Source: Chlorobiota bacterium (GTDB taxonomy: Bacteria > Bacteroidota > Bacteroidia > Bacteroidales > B39-G9). From it: a stretch of DNA of 41,692 nucleotides. The number at the start of each line of letters is the position of its first letter. Positions within the stretch are counted from its first letter, which is position 1. The DNA lies in assembly GCA_013152655.1 (NCBI GenBank), contig JAADFW010000273.1, positions 5,962-47,653 of the forward strand, read 5' to 3'. Position numbers and translations under genes: made by a program. The notes beneath the pieces were generated by a model that did no database searches, had not been told where the DNA came from, and saw only the letters and a list, made by a program, of their open reading frames with translations. This document shows positions 9,568 through 18,952 of the stretch, piece after piece.

Positions 9568-9972
9568 TTAGCTTTTTCGTTCATACTTACAGCATCCTGA
9601 TAATGAAGCATAAGCATCATCATCGGCTCTAATTATGTCAGTATCGTGGCCTGCTTTGGCAACTGCCCTGTGAACTTCATTAATGCTAATTTCCTCATCG
9701 TAAGTTATGGTTAACATTTTAGTGTTAACATCCCAGTCAGCACTTTTAATGCCCGATATTTTATTAACTGCAAGTTCAATTCTTGCTTTGCACATGGTAC
9801 ATTTGCCGTAAACTTTAAAAGTTGAATTTAGCTTTCCGGTTTCGGTTTTTGTTTCAGTAGTTTGAATAGTTGCATGACTACCACAACTGCTGCCACACTG
9901 TGCATTTGAGTTTGTAAAACTAAAAAGTGCAATGCTGCTTATTGCGAATAATTTAAAAATTGATTTTTTCAT
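9568..9972 (-). CDS. periplasmic HMA-domain metallochaperone with C-terminal CC motif
   Basis: Signal peptide; KVYGKCTMCKARIELAVNKISGIKSADWD; C-terminal LSGCCKYERK. Confidence 0.82.
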   Translation of the reverse strand: MKKSIFKLFAISSIALFSFTNSNAQCGSSCGSHATIQTTETKTETGKLNSTFKVYGKCTMCKARIELAVNKISGIKSADWDVNTKMLTITYDEEISINEVHRAVAKAGHDTDIIRADDDAYASLSGCCKYERKS

Positions 9973-10002
9973 TTGTTTAAAGATTTATGGTTTAAAATTG
10001 AT

Positions 10003-10380
10003 TTATTCGTGATTATGCTCATGTTCGGTATGCTCTTTATCTTTCATTTCAACTAATTTCATACCGCATTTCGGACAATCGCCTGGCTTGTCCATCATAA
10101 CTTCAGGATGCATTGTGCACGTGTACATTTTTGCATCCATATGTTCCATTTTGTCATGGTTCATTTCTGTTTTCTCAACCAGCTTCATACCACACTTAGG
10201 GCAATCTCCGGGTTTATCCATCATAACTTCGGGATGCATTGTGCAAGTGTACATTTTAGCTTCCATCTGATGATCTTCCTGTACAGATTTTGTTTTGTCA
10301 GAACCTGAATTGTTGCATGATGCAAGCGTTACTAATCCTATCAGGACTGTTCCCAGAATTTTAATTTTCATTTTTTTCAT
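10003..10380 (-). CDS. lipoprotein with two tandem heavy-metal-binding (HMBD) domains
   Basis: Lipobox LASCNN; YTCTMHPEVMMDKPGDCPKCGMKLVE present twice; His-rich C-terminus. Confidence 0.85.
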   Translation of the reverse strand: MKKMKIKILGTVLIGLVTLASCNNSGSDKTKSVQEDHQMEAKMYTCTMHPEVMMDKPGDCPKCGMKLVEKTEMNHDKMEHMDAKMYTCTMHPEVMMDKPGDCPKCGMKLVEMKDKEHTEHEHNHE

Positions 10381-10514
10381 ATTTAAAAGTTATTAGTTTC
10401 AAAACGCAAATGAACCCCACTAATATTCATCCTTGTTTTGTGATTTAAATTTATTTATTAAGTGGGTTTTTGGGTATTGAGTATTTTTTTATTCTTTATA
10501 TTTACTTCTATTAA

Positions 10515-11063
10515 TTAATATTTATCACCACGATGTTGTAAAACGGCTTGCAATATTTCTATATGTAAACCTTCTTTCATTGGTGCTATTGCTTCAAAAC
10601 AATTTAACTTGTCATCTTTTAAGTTAAAGCTTATGTTAAGCATACAGGCATATTCGCCATTAGAATAGAGATGTTCTAAAACGCCATTTCCCTTAATAAA
10701 AACTCTATTATTGTTACACTCTAAAAAACCTTCAATATTAAATTCCTGTGAAGGATGACTTTCGGTATTTATGTAATCTAAACCCAGGGATCCTTTAAAA
10801 TGAATTTCGTTATTTACTTTTTTAATCAAGTTAGAATCAATTGAATCTATCCCGGTTTTAAGTGTTGAGGGGTCAATAATAATGGTAATGTCTGCTGTTT
10901 CATAATCTAATAAAACTTGCAGGTTGTGACTTTGAAACTTAACATTCTGCTCGTTAACTTTAGTTTGCATAATCAGATGCCCGTTCTTTGTTGAATAGAA
11001 ATCTTGTGCTTTAACTGTGTTAGTAACAAGAAATATTACAAATAGAAATAAGTAGTTTTTCAT
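10515..11063 (-). CDS. YceI-like secreted protein
   Basis: Signal peptide; YceI-like layout (TADITIIIDPSTLKTGIDSIDSNL..., IHFKGS..., IKGNGVLEHL). Confidence 0.55.
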   Translation of the reverse strand: MKNYLFLFVIFLVTNTVKAQDFYSTKNGHLIMQTKVNEQNVKFQSHNLQVLLDYETADITIIIDPSTLKTGIDSIDSNLIKKVNNEIHFKGSLGLDYINTESHPSQEFNIEGFLECNNNRVFIKGNGVLEHLYSNGEYACMLNISFNLKDDKLNCFEAIAPMKEGLHIEILQAVLQHRGDKY

Positions 11064-11108
11064 TTAAAAAAAGTTTATATTCAATAATTGACTATCAGTT
11101 TATTATCC

Positions 11109-11732
11109 TTAGTGTGAATGCTCCGTATGGCTATGTTCATCTTCTTCATGGGTTGATTGCTCAGTGCTGTCGCTACTGTTATGATCTTCCATGGTTGTAT
11201 GTTCATGTACTTCGCCATTTGTATGTTCATGCTGTTCTGTTGTAGCATGTTCGTGCTCTTCGCCCGGAGCATGTTCATGTGGCTGATTGGAAATCATTTT
11301 TTCCATTGGAATAATTCCGGCACCTTCTTCGTAAACCATTTTTCCACCCAAATGTGCAGTATAACCTACAATACTTGCTACTATTAACAGGCCGGCAGCA
11401 AATAAATATACTTCGTTAATTTTCATCTTTTTTATCCTAAAGCCTAACCATATTAACAATAAGGTAGTGATGGATAAAACTATGATTCCTAATAACTGAT
11501 GAGTTTCCATAATTGTATGTATGGCATTGTTATGCACTAAATTATTTTCTGCAATAAGCCCGGTAATAACAGCAACAATGGCACTTAATGCACCTAAGGC
11601 TAAATTCCAGAAAGTTAGTTGGATGAATAATTCACGTTTCTTTTTTAGAAAGATAGCTAAAACAATAAACAGCAATGCAGCAATAATAAGAGCTACCGGA
11701 AAATGTACTAATTTTGGATGAAGTGGTGTCAT
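11109..11732 (-). CDS. DUF2231-like membrane protein with His-rich C-terminal tandem repeat
   Basis: LHPKLVHFPVALIIAALLF start typical of DUF2231; four TM segments; C-terminal HEHxxxE repeats. Confidence 0.8.
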   Translation of the reverse strand: MTPLHPKLVHFPVALIIAALLFIVLAIFLKKKRELFIQLTFWNLALGALSAIVAVITGLIAENNLVHNNAIHTIMETHQLLGIIVLSITTLLLIWLGFRIKKMKINEVYLFAAGLLIVASIVGYTAHLGGKMVYEEGAGIIPMEKMISNQPHEHAPGEEHEHATTEQHEHTNGEVHEHTTMEDHNSSDSTEQSTHEEDEHSHTEHSH

Positions 11733-11775
11733 AATAATGTATTTTTTAAGTTTTAAAATATATTTAATAGAATTA

Positions 11776-12168
11776 TCAGCTGATTTGTTGTAATACTGTA
11801 AGAAGTTTTTCTTTAATAAGTTTTGCTACAGCTGTAAGATTTTCATTTTCAACTGCTTGCATGGAAGCAGTGGGGTCAATTACAGCAACATCAATAGTGC
11901 TGTCTTTGGTTTCTTTAACAACAACATTACAAGGAAGCATCAAGCCGATAAACTCTTCTGATTGTAAAGCTTTGTAAGCAAAGGGCGGATTACATGCCCC
12001 AAGTATTTGATATTTTGCAAAGTCAACATTAATTTTCTTCTTCAAGGTTGCTTTTACATCAATTTGTGTTAATACTCCAAAGCCTTCTTTTTTAAGCGCT
12101 TCGGTAACCAGTTGAATAGCTTCGTCAAAACCTATTCCTTTCAAGTTTGTTTTAAAATAGTAATTCAT
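11776..12168 (-). CDS. DUF302 domain protein
   Basis: GFDEAIQLVTEALKKEGFGVLTQIDVKATLKKK...YQILGACNPPFAYKAL...GLMLPCNVVV; start refined to MNYYFK, removing the overlap with the ATPase. Confidence 0.88.
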   Translation of the reverse strand: MNYYFKTNLKGIGFDEAIQLVTEALKKEGFGVLTQIDVKATLKKKINVDFAKYQILGACNPPFAYKALQSEEFIGLMLPCNVVVKETKDSTIDVAVIDPTASMQAVENENLTAVAKLIKEKLLTVLQQIS

Positions 12169-12190
12169 ATTTTTTGTATTAATTATATAA

Positions 12191-14500
12191 TTATTGTTTT
12201 CGTAATCGTAAAGCATTTGCAATTACCGAAACAGAGCTAAAGCTCATAGCTAAGGCTGCTAACATAGGGCTTAATAAGATTCCGAAAAACGGAAATAAAA
12301 GTCCTGCTGCAATAGGAACACCTAAAATGTTATAAACAAAAGCAAAAAACAGGTTTTGTTTAATATTGCGCATAACTTTTGTACTTATATCCCTGGCTCT
12401 CATAATTCCGTTAAGGTCTCCTTTTACCAAAGTAATTTCGGCACTTTGCATGGCAACATCTGTTCCGGTACCCATGGCAATGCCAATATTTGCCTGTGCC
12501 AATCCGGGAGCATCATTTATGCCGTCACCAGCCATTGCAACAATACTGCCTTTTTCCTGGTACTCTTTTACAGTTTTATATTTATCTTCAGGAAGGCAAT
12601 CGGCTTTAAAACCATCTAATTGTAATTCGTCTGCAACGGTTTTTGCCGTTCTGGCATTATCACCGGTAAGCATAATTACTTTTACACCCGATTTTTTCAG
12701 TTTTTTAACTGCAAGGGCTGTGCTTTCTTTAATAGGGTCAGCTATACTCACTACACCTTCAACCTTATTATCAACAGACAAATACATTACAGTTTGCCCG
12801 GTTTCCTGTAATCCTTCAACAAAAGATTTTACCGATTCGGGAATTTTAATATTAAATTCATCCATCAATTTTTGGTTGCCAATACCAACACGTTGATTAT
12901 CTATTAATCCTTTAACTCCTTTTCCTGTTACCGATTCAAAATCAGTAATGCTTCTCAGTTTTAGATTTTTCTTTTTTGCACCTTTTACAATAGCCATTGC
13001 AATAGGGTGTTCGCTATTAGAATCTAAGGCGGCAGCAATGCTGAGAATCTCATCTTCAGTATGTGTGCCAAACGATTTTATTGTTTTAAGCGATGGCTTG
13101 CCTTCTGTTAATGTTCCGGTTTTATCAACAATTAAAGTATCTACTTTATTCATTTCTTCCAAAGCACGTGCATCTTTAACCAAAACACCCGATTGAGCAC
13201 CTCTTCCCGTTCCAACCATTACAGACATAGGGGTTGCCAGGCCAAGTGCACACGGACAGGCAACAATTAATACTGCAACTGCATTTACAAAAGCGTAAAC
13301 ATACCGTGGTTCAGGCCCGTAAGCTGCCCATAAAATAAAGGTTAGGATAGAAACAAAAACAACAATAGGAACAAAATATTTTGAAACCGTATCGGCTAAT
13401 TTTTGGATTGGTGCCCGTGACCTTGAAGCCTGGTTAACCATTTCAATAATTTGCGACAACAAAGTATCTGAACCCACTTTTGTAGCTTCCATATCAAACG
13501 TTCCTGTACCATTTATTGTACCACCGGTAACCAAATCGCCTTCCGCTTTATCAACCGGTACAGGTTCGCCGGTAATCATGCTTTCGTCAACATGGCTGTT
13601 TCCATTAACGAGTTTCCCGTCAACGGGAATTTTTCCGCCTGGTTTAACCCTTAGTATATCACCTGTTTTAACCTCTTCTAATGGAATTTCCATTTCTTCG
13701 CCATTTCTAATAACAAGGGCTACAGGAGGTGTGAGGTTTAGCAGGGCTTTAATAGCAGAATTAGTACGGCTGTGTGCTCTTAATTCAAGTACCTGCCCCA
13801 AAAGTACTAACGAAAAAATAACAGTTGCTGCTTCGAAATATACATGAACATTACCTTCTAAATCTTTAAATTGTGCAGGGAATATATTTGGGAAAAGCAA
13901 TGCAAAAATACTGAATAAAAATGCTGCTCCTACACCAAGCGATATTAGTGTCCACATGTTTGGCGATAATCTTCGTACAGAGTTTACACCCCGCTTAAAA
14001 AATTCTCCACCTGCATAAAAAATAACAGGTATTGAAAGAACCAATTGAACCCAGTTCCAATTTCTCATATTCATTATATTTTTTAGAGGATTCCCCGGAA
14101 AAATATCTGCCATGGCAATAAAGAGAACAGGCAAAGTGAAAATTACTGCTATAATAAATCTCTTCAACATTTTTTTATAAGCAATAATCTCTTCATCCTC
14201 TTTGGGTTTTAACGGAATTAATGTCATTCCGCATTTAGGGCATTCACCCGGTTCATTTTTAATGACCTCGGGGTGCATTGCGCATGTATATTGCGATTTT
14301 TCACCAACTGGCTTTTCTTCAGAAACAGTATGATTATGTTCTGCATGATGGTGGTGAGAATGATCCATCATATTCATTTCGGATTTTTGAGTATTTAATT
14401 TTACTAAATCCATGTTGCAAACCGGACACTTCCCCGGTTTATCATAAGTTTTGTCACCCTCACATTTCATCTGACATTGATAGGTTTCATTTGTTTCCAT
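12191..14500 (-). CDS. P1B-type heavy-metal (copper) ATPase with two N-terminal HMBD-like domains and no HMA domain
   Basis: [37 protein letters not shown]-terminal [26 protein letters not shown] and [27 protein letters not shown]. Confidence 0.93.
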   Translation of the reverse strand: METNETYQCQMKCEGDKTYDKPGKCPVCNMDLVKLNTQKSEMNMMDHSHHHHAEHNHTVSEEKPVGEKSQYTCAMHPEVIKNEPGECPKCGMTLIPLKPKEDEEIIAYKKMLKRFIIAVIFTLPVLFIAMADIFPGNPLKNIMNMRNWNWVQLVLSIPVIFYAGGEFFKRGVNSVRRLSPNMWTLISLGVGAAFLFSIFALLFPNIFPAQFKDLEGNVHVYFEAATVIFSLVLLGQVLELRAHSRTNSAIKALLNLTPPVALVIRNGEEMEIPLEEVKTGDILRVKPGGKIPVDGKLVNGNSHVDESMITGEPVPVDKAEGDLVTGGTINGTGTFDMEATKVGSDTLLSQIIEMVNQASRSRAPIQKLADTVSKYFVPIVVFVSILTFILWAAYGPEPRYVYAFVNAVAVLIVACPCALGLATPMSVMVGTGRGAQSGVLVKDARALEEMNKVDTLIVDKTGTLTEGKPSLKTIKSFGTHTEDEILSIAAALDSNSEHPIAMAIVKGAKKKNLKLRSITDFESVTGKGVKGLIDNQRVGIGNQKLMDEFNIKIPESVKSFVEGLQETGQTVMYLSVDNKVEGVVSIADPIKESTALAVKKLKKSGVKVIMLTGDNARTAKTVADELQLDGFKADCLPEDKYKTVKEYQEKGSIVAMAGDGINDAPGLAQANIGIAMGTGTDVAMQSAEITLVKGDLNGIMRARDISTKVMRNIKQNLFFAFVYNILGVPIAAGLLFPFFGILLSPMLAALAMSFSSVSVIANALRLRKQ

Positions 14501-14584
14501 GATTTTATATATTTATGATTAATAATTTTTTAATTTATAATATTATTACTGATATAAATAACCAGTTTTCATTTCAATAAGCGC

Positions 14585-15640
14585 TTATTTTTTTTTATCC
14601 AGTAAATATTTCTTAGCACTTAACACAGCTTTTGCTCCTTCTCCGGAAGCAATAATTATGCGCTTTCCAAAAGCATTAGTAACATCGCCACAAGCAAATA
14701 TGCCCGGCTTATTTGTTGAACAATCGGGGTTTATGATTATTTCGCCTGCCCGGTTTAGGTTTACTAAATCTTTGCAATATTCGGTATTGGGCAAAAAGCC
14801 AACTTGTATAAAAACTCCTTTACATGGTAATTTTGTTGTAGCCATTGTATCTTCCGATTGAATTATCACACCTTCAACACTGTCTTCTCCATATATTTCG
14901 GTTATATTGTAGCCTTCGTAAATTTTTATGTTATTATACTTTTTAATTTTGTCAATATTCTTTTGATCGGCTATCATCTTACCTTTGGTTATTAATGAAA
15001 CATTACAGCCGGTTTTACTTAAGTCTTCTGCTGTTTGTGCTCCTGAGTTTCCTCCTCCAATTACCACTACATCCAATCCTTTAAACAAGCTAATATCCTG
15101 CACAGAACTATAAGAAACTCCTTTCCGAACCAATCTGTCTTCACCTGGAATTCCCATTTTCCTTTTCTTCATGCCTGTTGCAATGATTAAAGTTTGAGAT
15201 TCATATTTTTCCCGGTCTTTGGTAATAATTTCAAATTTATCACCTATCTGATTAATTTTTATCACTTCACCCATTTTGTGTTCTAAATAGTGTTCCTCAA
15301 GGAACTGGTCTCTGAATTTCTCAGCTAATTCTTTACCTGTAATAAATTCAAACCCCATATAGTTTTTCACTTTTGAACTGTCAATAGCCTGGCCGCCAAT
15401 GTCATTAGTAATTAAGAATGTATTTAACTTTGAAATAGAGGCATAAACCGCAGCCGTAAGCCCTGCCGGCCCGCCACCAATAATAATCAAATCGTAGGTG
15501 CTTTTTTTAGAATATTCAAGAGGTGAATCTTTGAACTTGTTCAAGCATCCGTTTGAACAGAAATAATATTTTTTGCTTTCAATTTCAATGGAATAATGTT
15601 CATGTTCTACATTCATTCCGCAAACGGGATCTTTATACAT
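14585..15640 (-). CDS. YHS domain fused to thioredoxin reductase-like FAD/NAD(P) oxidoreductase lacking CxxC
   Basis: MYKDPVCGMNVEHEHYSIEIESKKYYFCSNGCLNKF then GGGPAGLTAAVYAS, GGGNSGAQTAEDL, PGIFACGDV; GVSYSSVQDI at the usual CxxC position. Confidence 0.85.
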   Translation of the reverse strand: MYKDPVCGMNVEHEHYSIEIESKKYYFCSNGCLNKFKDSPLEYSKKSTYDLIIIGGGPAGLTAAVYASISKLNTFLITNDIGGQAIDSSKVKNYMGFEFITGKELAEKFRDQFLEEHYLEHKMGEVIKINQIGDKFEIITKDREKYESQTLIIATGMKKRKMGIPGEDRLVRKGVSYSSVQDISLFKGLDVVVIGGGNSGAQTAEDLSKTGCNVSLITKGKMIADQKNIDKIKKYNNIKIYEGYNITEIYGEDSVEGVIIQSEDTMATTKLPCKGVFIQVGFLPNTEYCKDLVNLNRAGEIIINPDCSTNKPGIFACGDVTNAFGKRIIIASGEGAKAVLSAKKYLLDKKK

Positions 15641-15658
15641 TTTTATTTTCTTTTTAGA

Positions 15659-15871
15659 TTAAACAATATCTTCTGCTTTTTCCTGGTATTCTTTTTTACT
15701 GATTTCACCTTTGGCATATCTTTCTTTCAGAATATCAAGGGCTGATTTGCTTTCAGATTGATTATTTTGATTTATATTTTTTGAAATGAACCATATAAAT
15801 GCAATAAGTACAATCAGGCCGATAATCCATCCAAATCCCATGCCCCATCCGTGATTAAATCCGTTCATCAT
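15659..15871 (-). CDS. small membrane protein with C-terminal SHOCT domain
   Basis: One TM helix; ALDILKERYAKGEISKKEYQEKAEDIV. Confidence 0.8.
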   Translation of the reverse strand: MMNGFNHGWGMGFGWIIGLIVLIAFIWFISKNINQNNQSESKSALDILKERYAKGEISKKEYQEKAEDIV

Positions 15872-15894
15872 AATTTGTTATTTTTTTAAGTTTA

Positions 15895-17232
15895 TTAATA
15901 TTCTACTTGAATTTTTTCAGGTACAGGACTATATTTTCTGATAATTACGCGGTCGCCCTTGTCGTAAGAAAAATAATTCCATAACCAGTTTATTGCAATA
16001 AGTAATTTGTTTCTGACACCAATTATGGTCATTAAATGAATAAACGACCAAATAAGCCATGCCAAAAAACCACTAAATTTCATGTTATTAATAACAGCAA
16101 CCGCTTTTTTCTTTCCGATGGTTGCCATTGAGCCTTTATCATGGTATTTAAAAGATGATGCAGGTTTGTCTTTAATTATTTTAATAAGATTTGTTGCTAA
16201 AGTTTTGCCTTGCTGAATAGCTGCTTGTGCTACCATTGGGTGCCCGTTTGGGTACTCTTTGGTTTTCATTACAGCCAAATCGCCAATTGCAAACACATTT
16301 GCAAGTGATTTAACCTTAGAATTTGAATCAACAATTATTCTGTTTTGCTTGTTAATGGCATCAGTTGGCAAACCACTAAAAGTTACACCCTGTACACCTG
16401 CTGTCCAAATGAAAGTAGCTGCATTTATTGTATTTCCGTTATCAAGCGTAATTTTTGTTCCATCGTACATTTTTGTGCGTGTATTTAGCAAAACATCCAC
16501 CTTCATTTCGGAGAGATAATTAATAGTTTTGTCTGATAGTTTAGTCGGCATTTGTTGTAACAGCCGGTTGTTTGCTTCAATTAAAAATATTTTCATTTCA
16601 ATATTTTTAAGCTCAGGATAATCTCTTGGCAATACATATTTCTTAAACTCGGCTAATGCACCTGCCATTTCAACACCTGCCGGGCCGCCTCCAATTATGG
16701 CAATGCTACTTAATATTTCTTTTTCTTCTTTTATGCAGGTTACGGCAGCTTTTTCTAAGTTTTGCAACAGTTCGCTTCTTATATCCAGCGAATCGGTAAC
16801 TGATTTTAAACCTTGTCCGAAATTTTTAAACCCATCATTTCCGAAGTAATTAGTAGTACTTCCACCAGCCAACACAAGATAGTCATAATACACATATCCT
16901 ATTGAAGTATTGAGCCGTTTGTTTTCTGAATCAATTCCGGTAACCTCAGCCATACGGAATACTACATTTTTAAAATTGTTGAATAATTTTCTGAATGGAA
17001 AAACAATGCTGTCAGGTTCAATACCGCTGGTTGCAACCTGGTAAAGCAAAGGCATAAACTGGTGAAAATTGTTTTTATCAATAAGCACAACCTGCACGGG
17101 CATATTCCTTAATTTTTTAACCAAATTTAAGCCTGCAAAACCGCCACCCACAATTATTATTCTGGGAAGTTTAGTTTCAGGAACACAAATATGTCCCTTT
17201 TCAAAGCAGTTTATTTTTTCGCAACATTGCAT
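15895..17232 (-). CDS. type II NADH dehydrogenase-like flavoprotein with Cys-rich N-terminal extension
   Basis: RIIIVGGGFAGLNLVKKL, MPLLYQVATSGIEPDSI, AAIQQGKTLATNL; N-terminus MQCCEKINCFEKGHIC. Confidence 0.88.
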   Translation of the reverse strand: MQCCEKINCFEKGHICVPETKLPRIIIVGGGFAGLNLVKKLRNMPVQVVLIDKNNFHQFMPLLYQVATSGIEPDSIVFPFRKLFNNFKNVVFRMAEVTGIDSENKRLNTSIGYVYYDYLVLAGGSTTNYFGNDGFKNFGQGLKSVTDSLDIRSELLQNLEKAAVTCIKEEKEILSSIAIIGGGPAGVEMAGALAEFKKYVLPRDYPELKNIEMKIFLIEANNRLLQQMPTKLSDKTINYLSEMKVDVLLNTRTKMYDGTKITLDNGNTINAATFIWTAGVQGVTFSGLPTDAINKQNRIIVDSNSKVKSLANVFAIGDLAVMKTKEYPNGHPMVAQAAIQQGKTLATNLIKIIKDKPASSFKYHDKGSMATIGKKKAVAVINNMKFSGFLAWLIWSFIHLMTIIGVRNKLLIAINWLWNYFSYDKGDRVIIRKYSPVPEKIQVEY

Positions 17233-17256
17233 ATGTCAAAAATCTTATAATTAATG

Positions 17257-17598
17257 TTATACGGCAAGAATGCCACTTTCGTCGGTTCTTACTTTATACA
17301 CTTCATCAACAGGCGATATAATAATCATTCCGTCGCCACGGTATCCGGTACGGCCGTTTTGTTTTATAGTGTCAATTATTTTCCGGATGTGTTCGTCAGC
17401 TACCAGTATTTCAAGTTTAATAACTCTGTATGCATTGGCAAACGGATATTTTTCGCTTATGTGGCCTTTTTCTTCATCGGTATAATGGCCGGTTCCTTCA
17501 CAATCTACAAACGTCATACAACAAAATCCTTCTTTTTTTAAGGCATTGTACACGTCTTCTATTTTACGATGCCGTATGTAAGCTTTTATTAGTTTCAT
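17257..17598 (-). CDS. PII family signal protein
   Basis: MKLIKAYIRHRKIEDVYNALKKEG ... GRTGYRGDGMIIISPVDEVYKVRT. Confidence 0.88.
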   Translation of the reverse strand: MKLIKAYIRHRKIEDVYNALKKEGFCCMTFVDCEGTGHYTDEEKGHISEKYPFANAYRVIKLEILVADEHIRKIIDTIKQNGRTGYRGDGMIIISPVDEVYKVRTDESGILAV

Positions 17599-17653
17599 GA
17601 TTTACAGTTTTTAAATGTTTAATTGTTCAATTTACGTTTTAATGCTAAGTAAG

Positions 17654-17869
17654 TCAACTTTTTTCAGGGCAACTTACCAAGTTAGTAATTCCACAAGCAG
17701 CGCAAGCGGTTGATTCACTACTAATATTATCAGTTTTACAAGAATGTACTGTAAATTCTGCATTTTTATCATACAATTGTTTTATCCAGATTGTAAGCAT
17801 AAAGATACCTACAAGTCCTGTTGACAGAAAAAACATTTTTACAAATAAGCTTAATAAATGAGTGTCCAT
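17654..17869 (-). CDS. small single-TM protein with C-terminal Cys motifs
   Basis: Start refined to MDTHLLSLFVKMFFL; TM helix followed by SCKTDNISSESTACAACGITNLVSCPEKS. Confidence 0.5.
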   Translation of the reverse strand: MDTHLLSLFVKMFFLSTGLVGIFMLTIWIKQLYDKNAEFTVHSCKTDNISSESTACAACGITNLVSCPEKS

Positions 17870-18031
17870 TTTTTTAAATTTTAACTGTTTAATATTTAAT
17901 AATTTCGAAGTATTTCTTTTAATAGAAACAGGAGTTTGAATTGAAACGGATTGCTTCAAATCAAATTTACCGGATAGCATATTCAATAATAACAGAGTTA
18001 TTTAACGAATATACATATCTGGAACATTACA

Positions 18032-18472
18032 TTATAAAAGGAATGATTGTATCAGAGAGAGGAATTGTCCTGTGCCTGGCCAATTATTGTTAGTATTATC
18101 GAAATTTGTTTCTTTTTTGTAAGATGTGAAAAGATTAGTTTCATCCTCATAAAGAGTTCTGAAAGGGGTAGAAACAAAATTATTGCTTATACTTATTTCT
18201 TGTACGGTATTTGTAAAGTAATCGCTTATTTTTACAAATGTTGTTTCATTATTACAACTATCGGTTTCACTCCCATATATTTGAAACATAACTTTATGAT
18301 TCATATTCATTGCTTGTTTCATATGGCCGTTAACGTGGTCACAGTTTTCAGCTTTTGTATCAATGCCGTATGAATATAAATTACCGTTACAATAATGAAA
18401 ATTAATAGTCAGCCCAACTGTTGTAACTAACAGAAAGAGAGATAAGATAGTATAGCTGACTTTTTTAATCAT
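18032..18472 (-). CDS. HYC...CC-type small exported protein, paralog A
   Basis: Start refined to MIKKVSY by alignment with two paralogs; TVGLTINFHYCNGNLYSYGIDTKAENC. Confidence 0.7.
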   Translation of the reverse strand: MIKKVSYTILSLFLLVTTVGLTINFHYCNGNLYSYGIDTKAENCDHVNGHMKQAMNMNHKVMFQIYGSETDSCNNETTFVKISDYFTNTVQEISISNNFVSTPFRTLYEDETNLFTSYKKETNFDNTNNNWPGTGQFLSLIQSFLL

Positions 18473-18520
18473 AGTGTTTTTTATTATACAAGTAAAAGTA
18501 TTTAGATTCAAGCAATTAAG

Positions 18521-18564
18521 TATTATACAATTTTCAGAAAAACTTACATAATTTTCAGGTTTTT
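18521..18564 (-). promoter_or_regulatory. putative HMA-AraC operator A
   Basis: tattatacaattttcagaaaaacttacataattttcaggttttt; aattttcag direct repeat with 21-bp period; 49 bp upstream of the refined start at 18472. Confidence 0.7.
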
Positions 18565-18565
18565 A

Positions 18566-18883
18566 TTAGTGATTCAAGTCACAACAATCCAGCTTTTTAT
18601 TGCCGTATGCTTGCTTGTTTTCATTTATCATATTCTGAATTATACGTGTAAAAAAACCGGGTTTTTCATTTTCTGTTTTAAACAAAATTCCTGATTTACT
18701 GAACAACTGCTGTAAAAAATTCTTGCTTAAAATAAATGAATTATAATTCAAGCTGATGAGTTCATTAGTAATATTAAAACTTTGAATTCCTTCTGTTTTT
18801 TCTATCAGTACTTTAATTTTTTGTTTTTCAGTTTCCAGTAAGGGTTTTTCAAGATAAAATACTGTTGATTTATATTCTTCCAT
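18566..18883 (-). CDS. hypothetical protein, possibly degenerate HMA-like fold with C-terminal CC...H
   Basis: MEEYKSTVFYLEKPLLETEKQKIKVLIEKTEGIQSFNITNELISLNYNS...; no CxxC in the expected loop; C-terminal LDCCDLNH. Confidence 0.45.
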   Translation of the reverse strand: MEEYKSTVFYLEKPLLETEKQKIKVLIEKTEGIQSFNITNELISLNYNSFILSKNFLQQLFSKSGILFKTENEKPGFFTRIIQNMINENKQAYGNKKLDCCDLNH

Positions 18884-18952
18884 GATTTTAATATTTAAGA
18901 GTGAAGTTATAATTTTTTTGTTTTTTATTATTATAGTTTTAAAATTTAACAA

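Noticed and set aside
10088-10308. Two overlapping plus-strand ORFs with repeated sequence
   Set aside because: Reflect the antisense of the duplicated HMBD coding sequence
11081-11278. Alternative-frame minus ORF in the His-rich tail
   Set aside because: Frame-shifted reading of the 24-bp repeat; the DUF2231 frame explains it
12366-12896. Long plus-strand ORF (176 aa) opposite the HMBD ATPase
   Set aside because: Antisense to a strongly supported P-type ATPase; no recognisable domain; codon-mirror artefact
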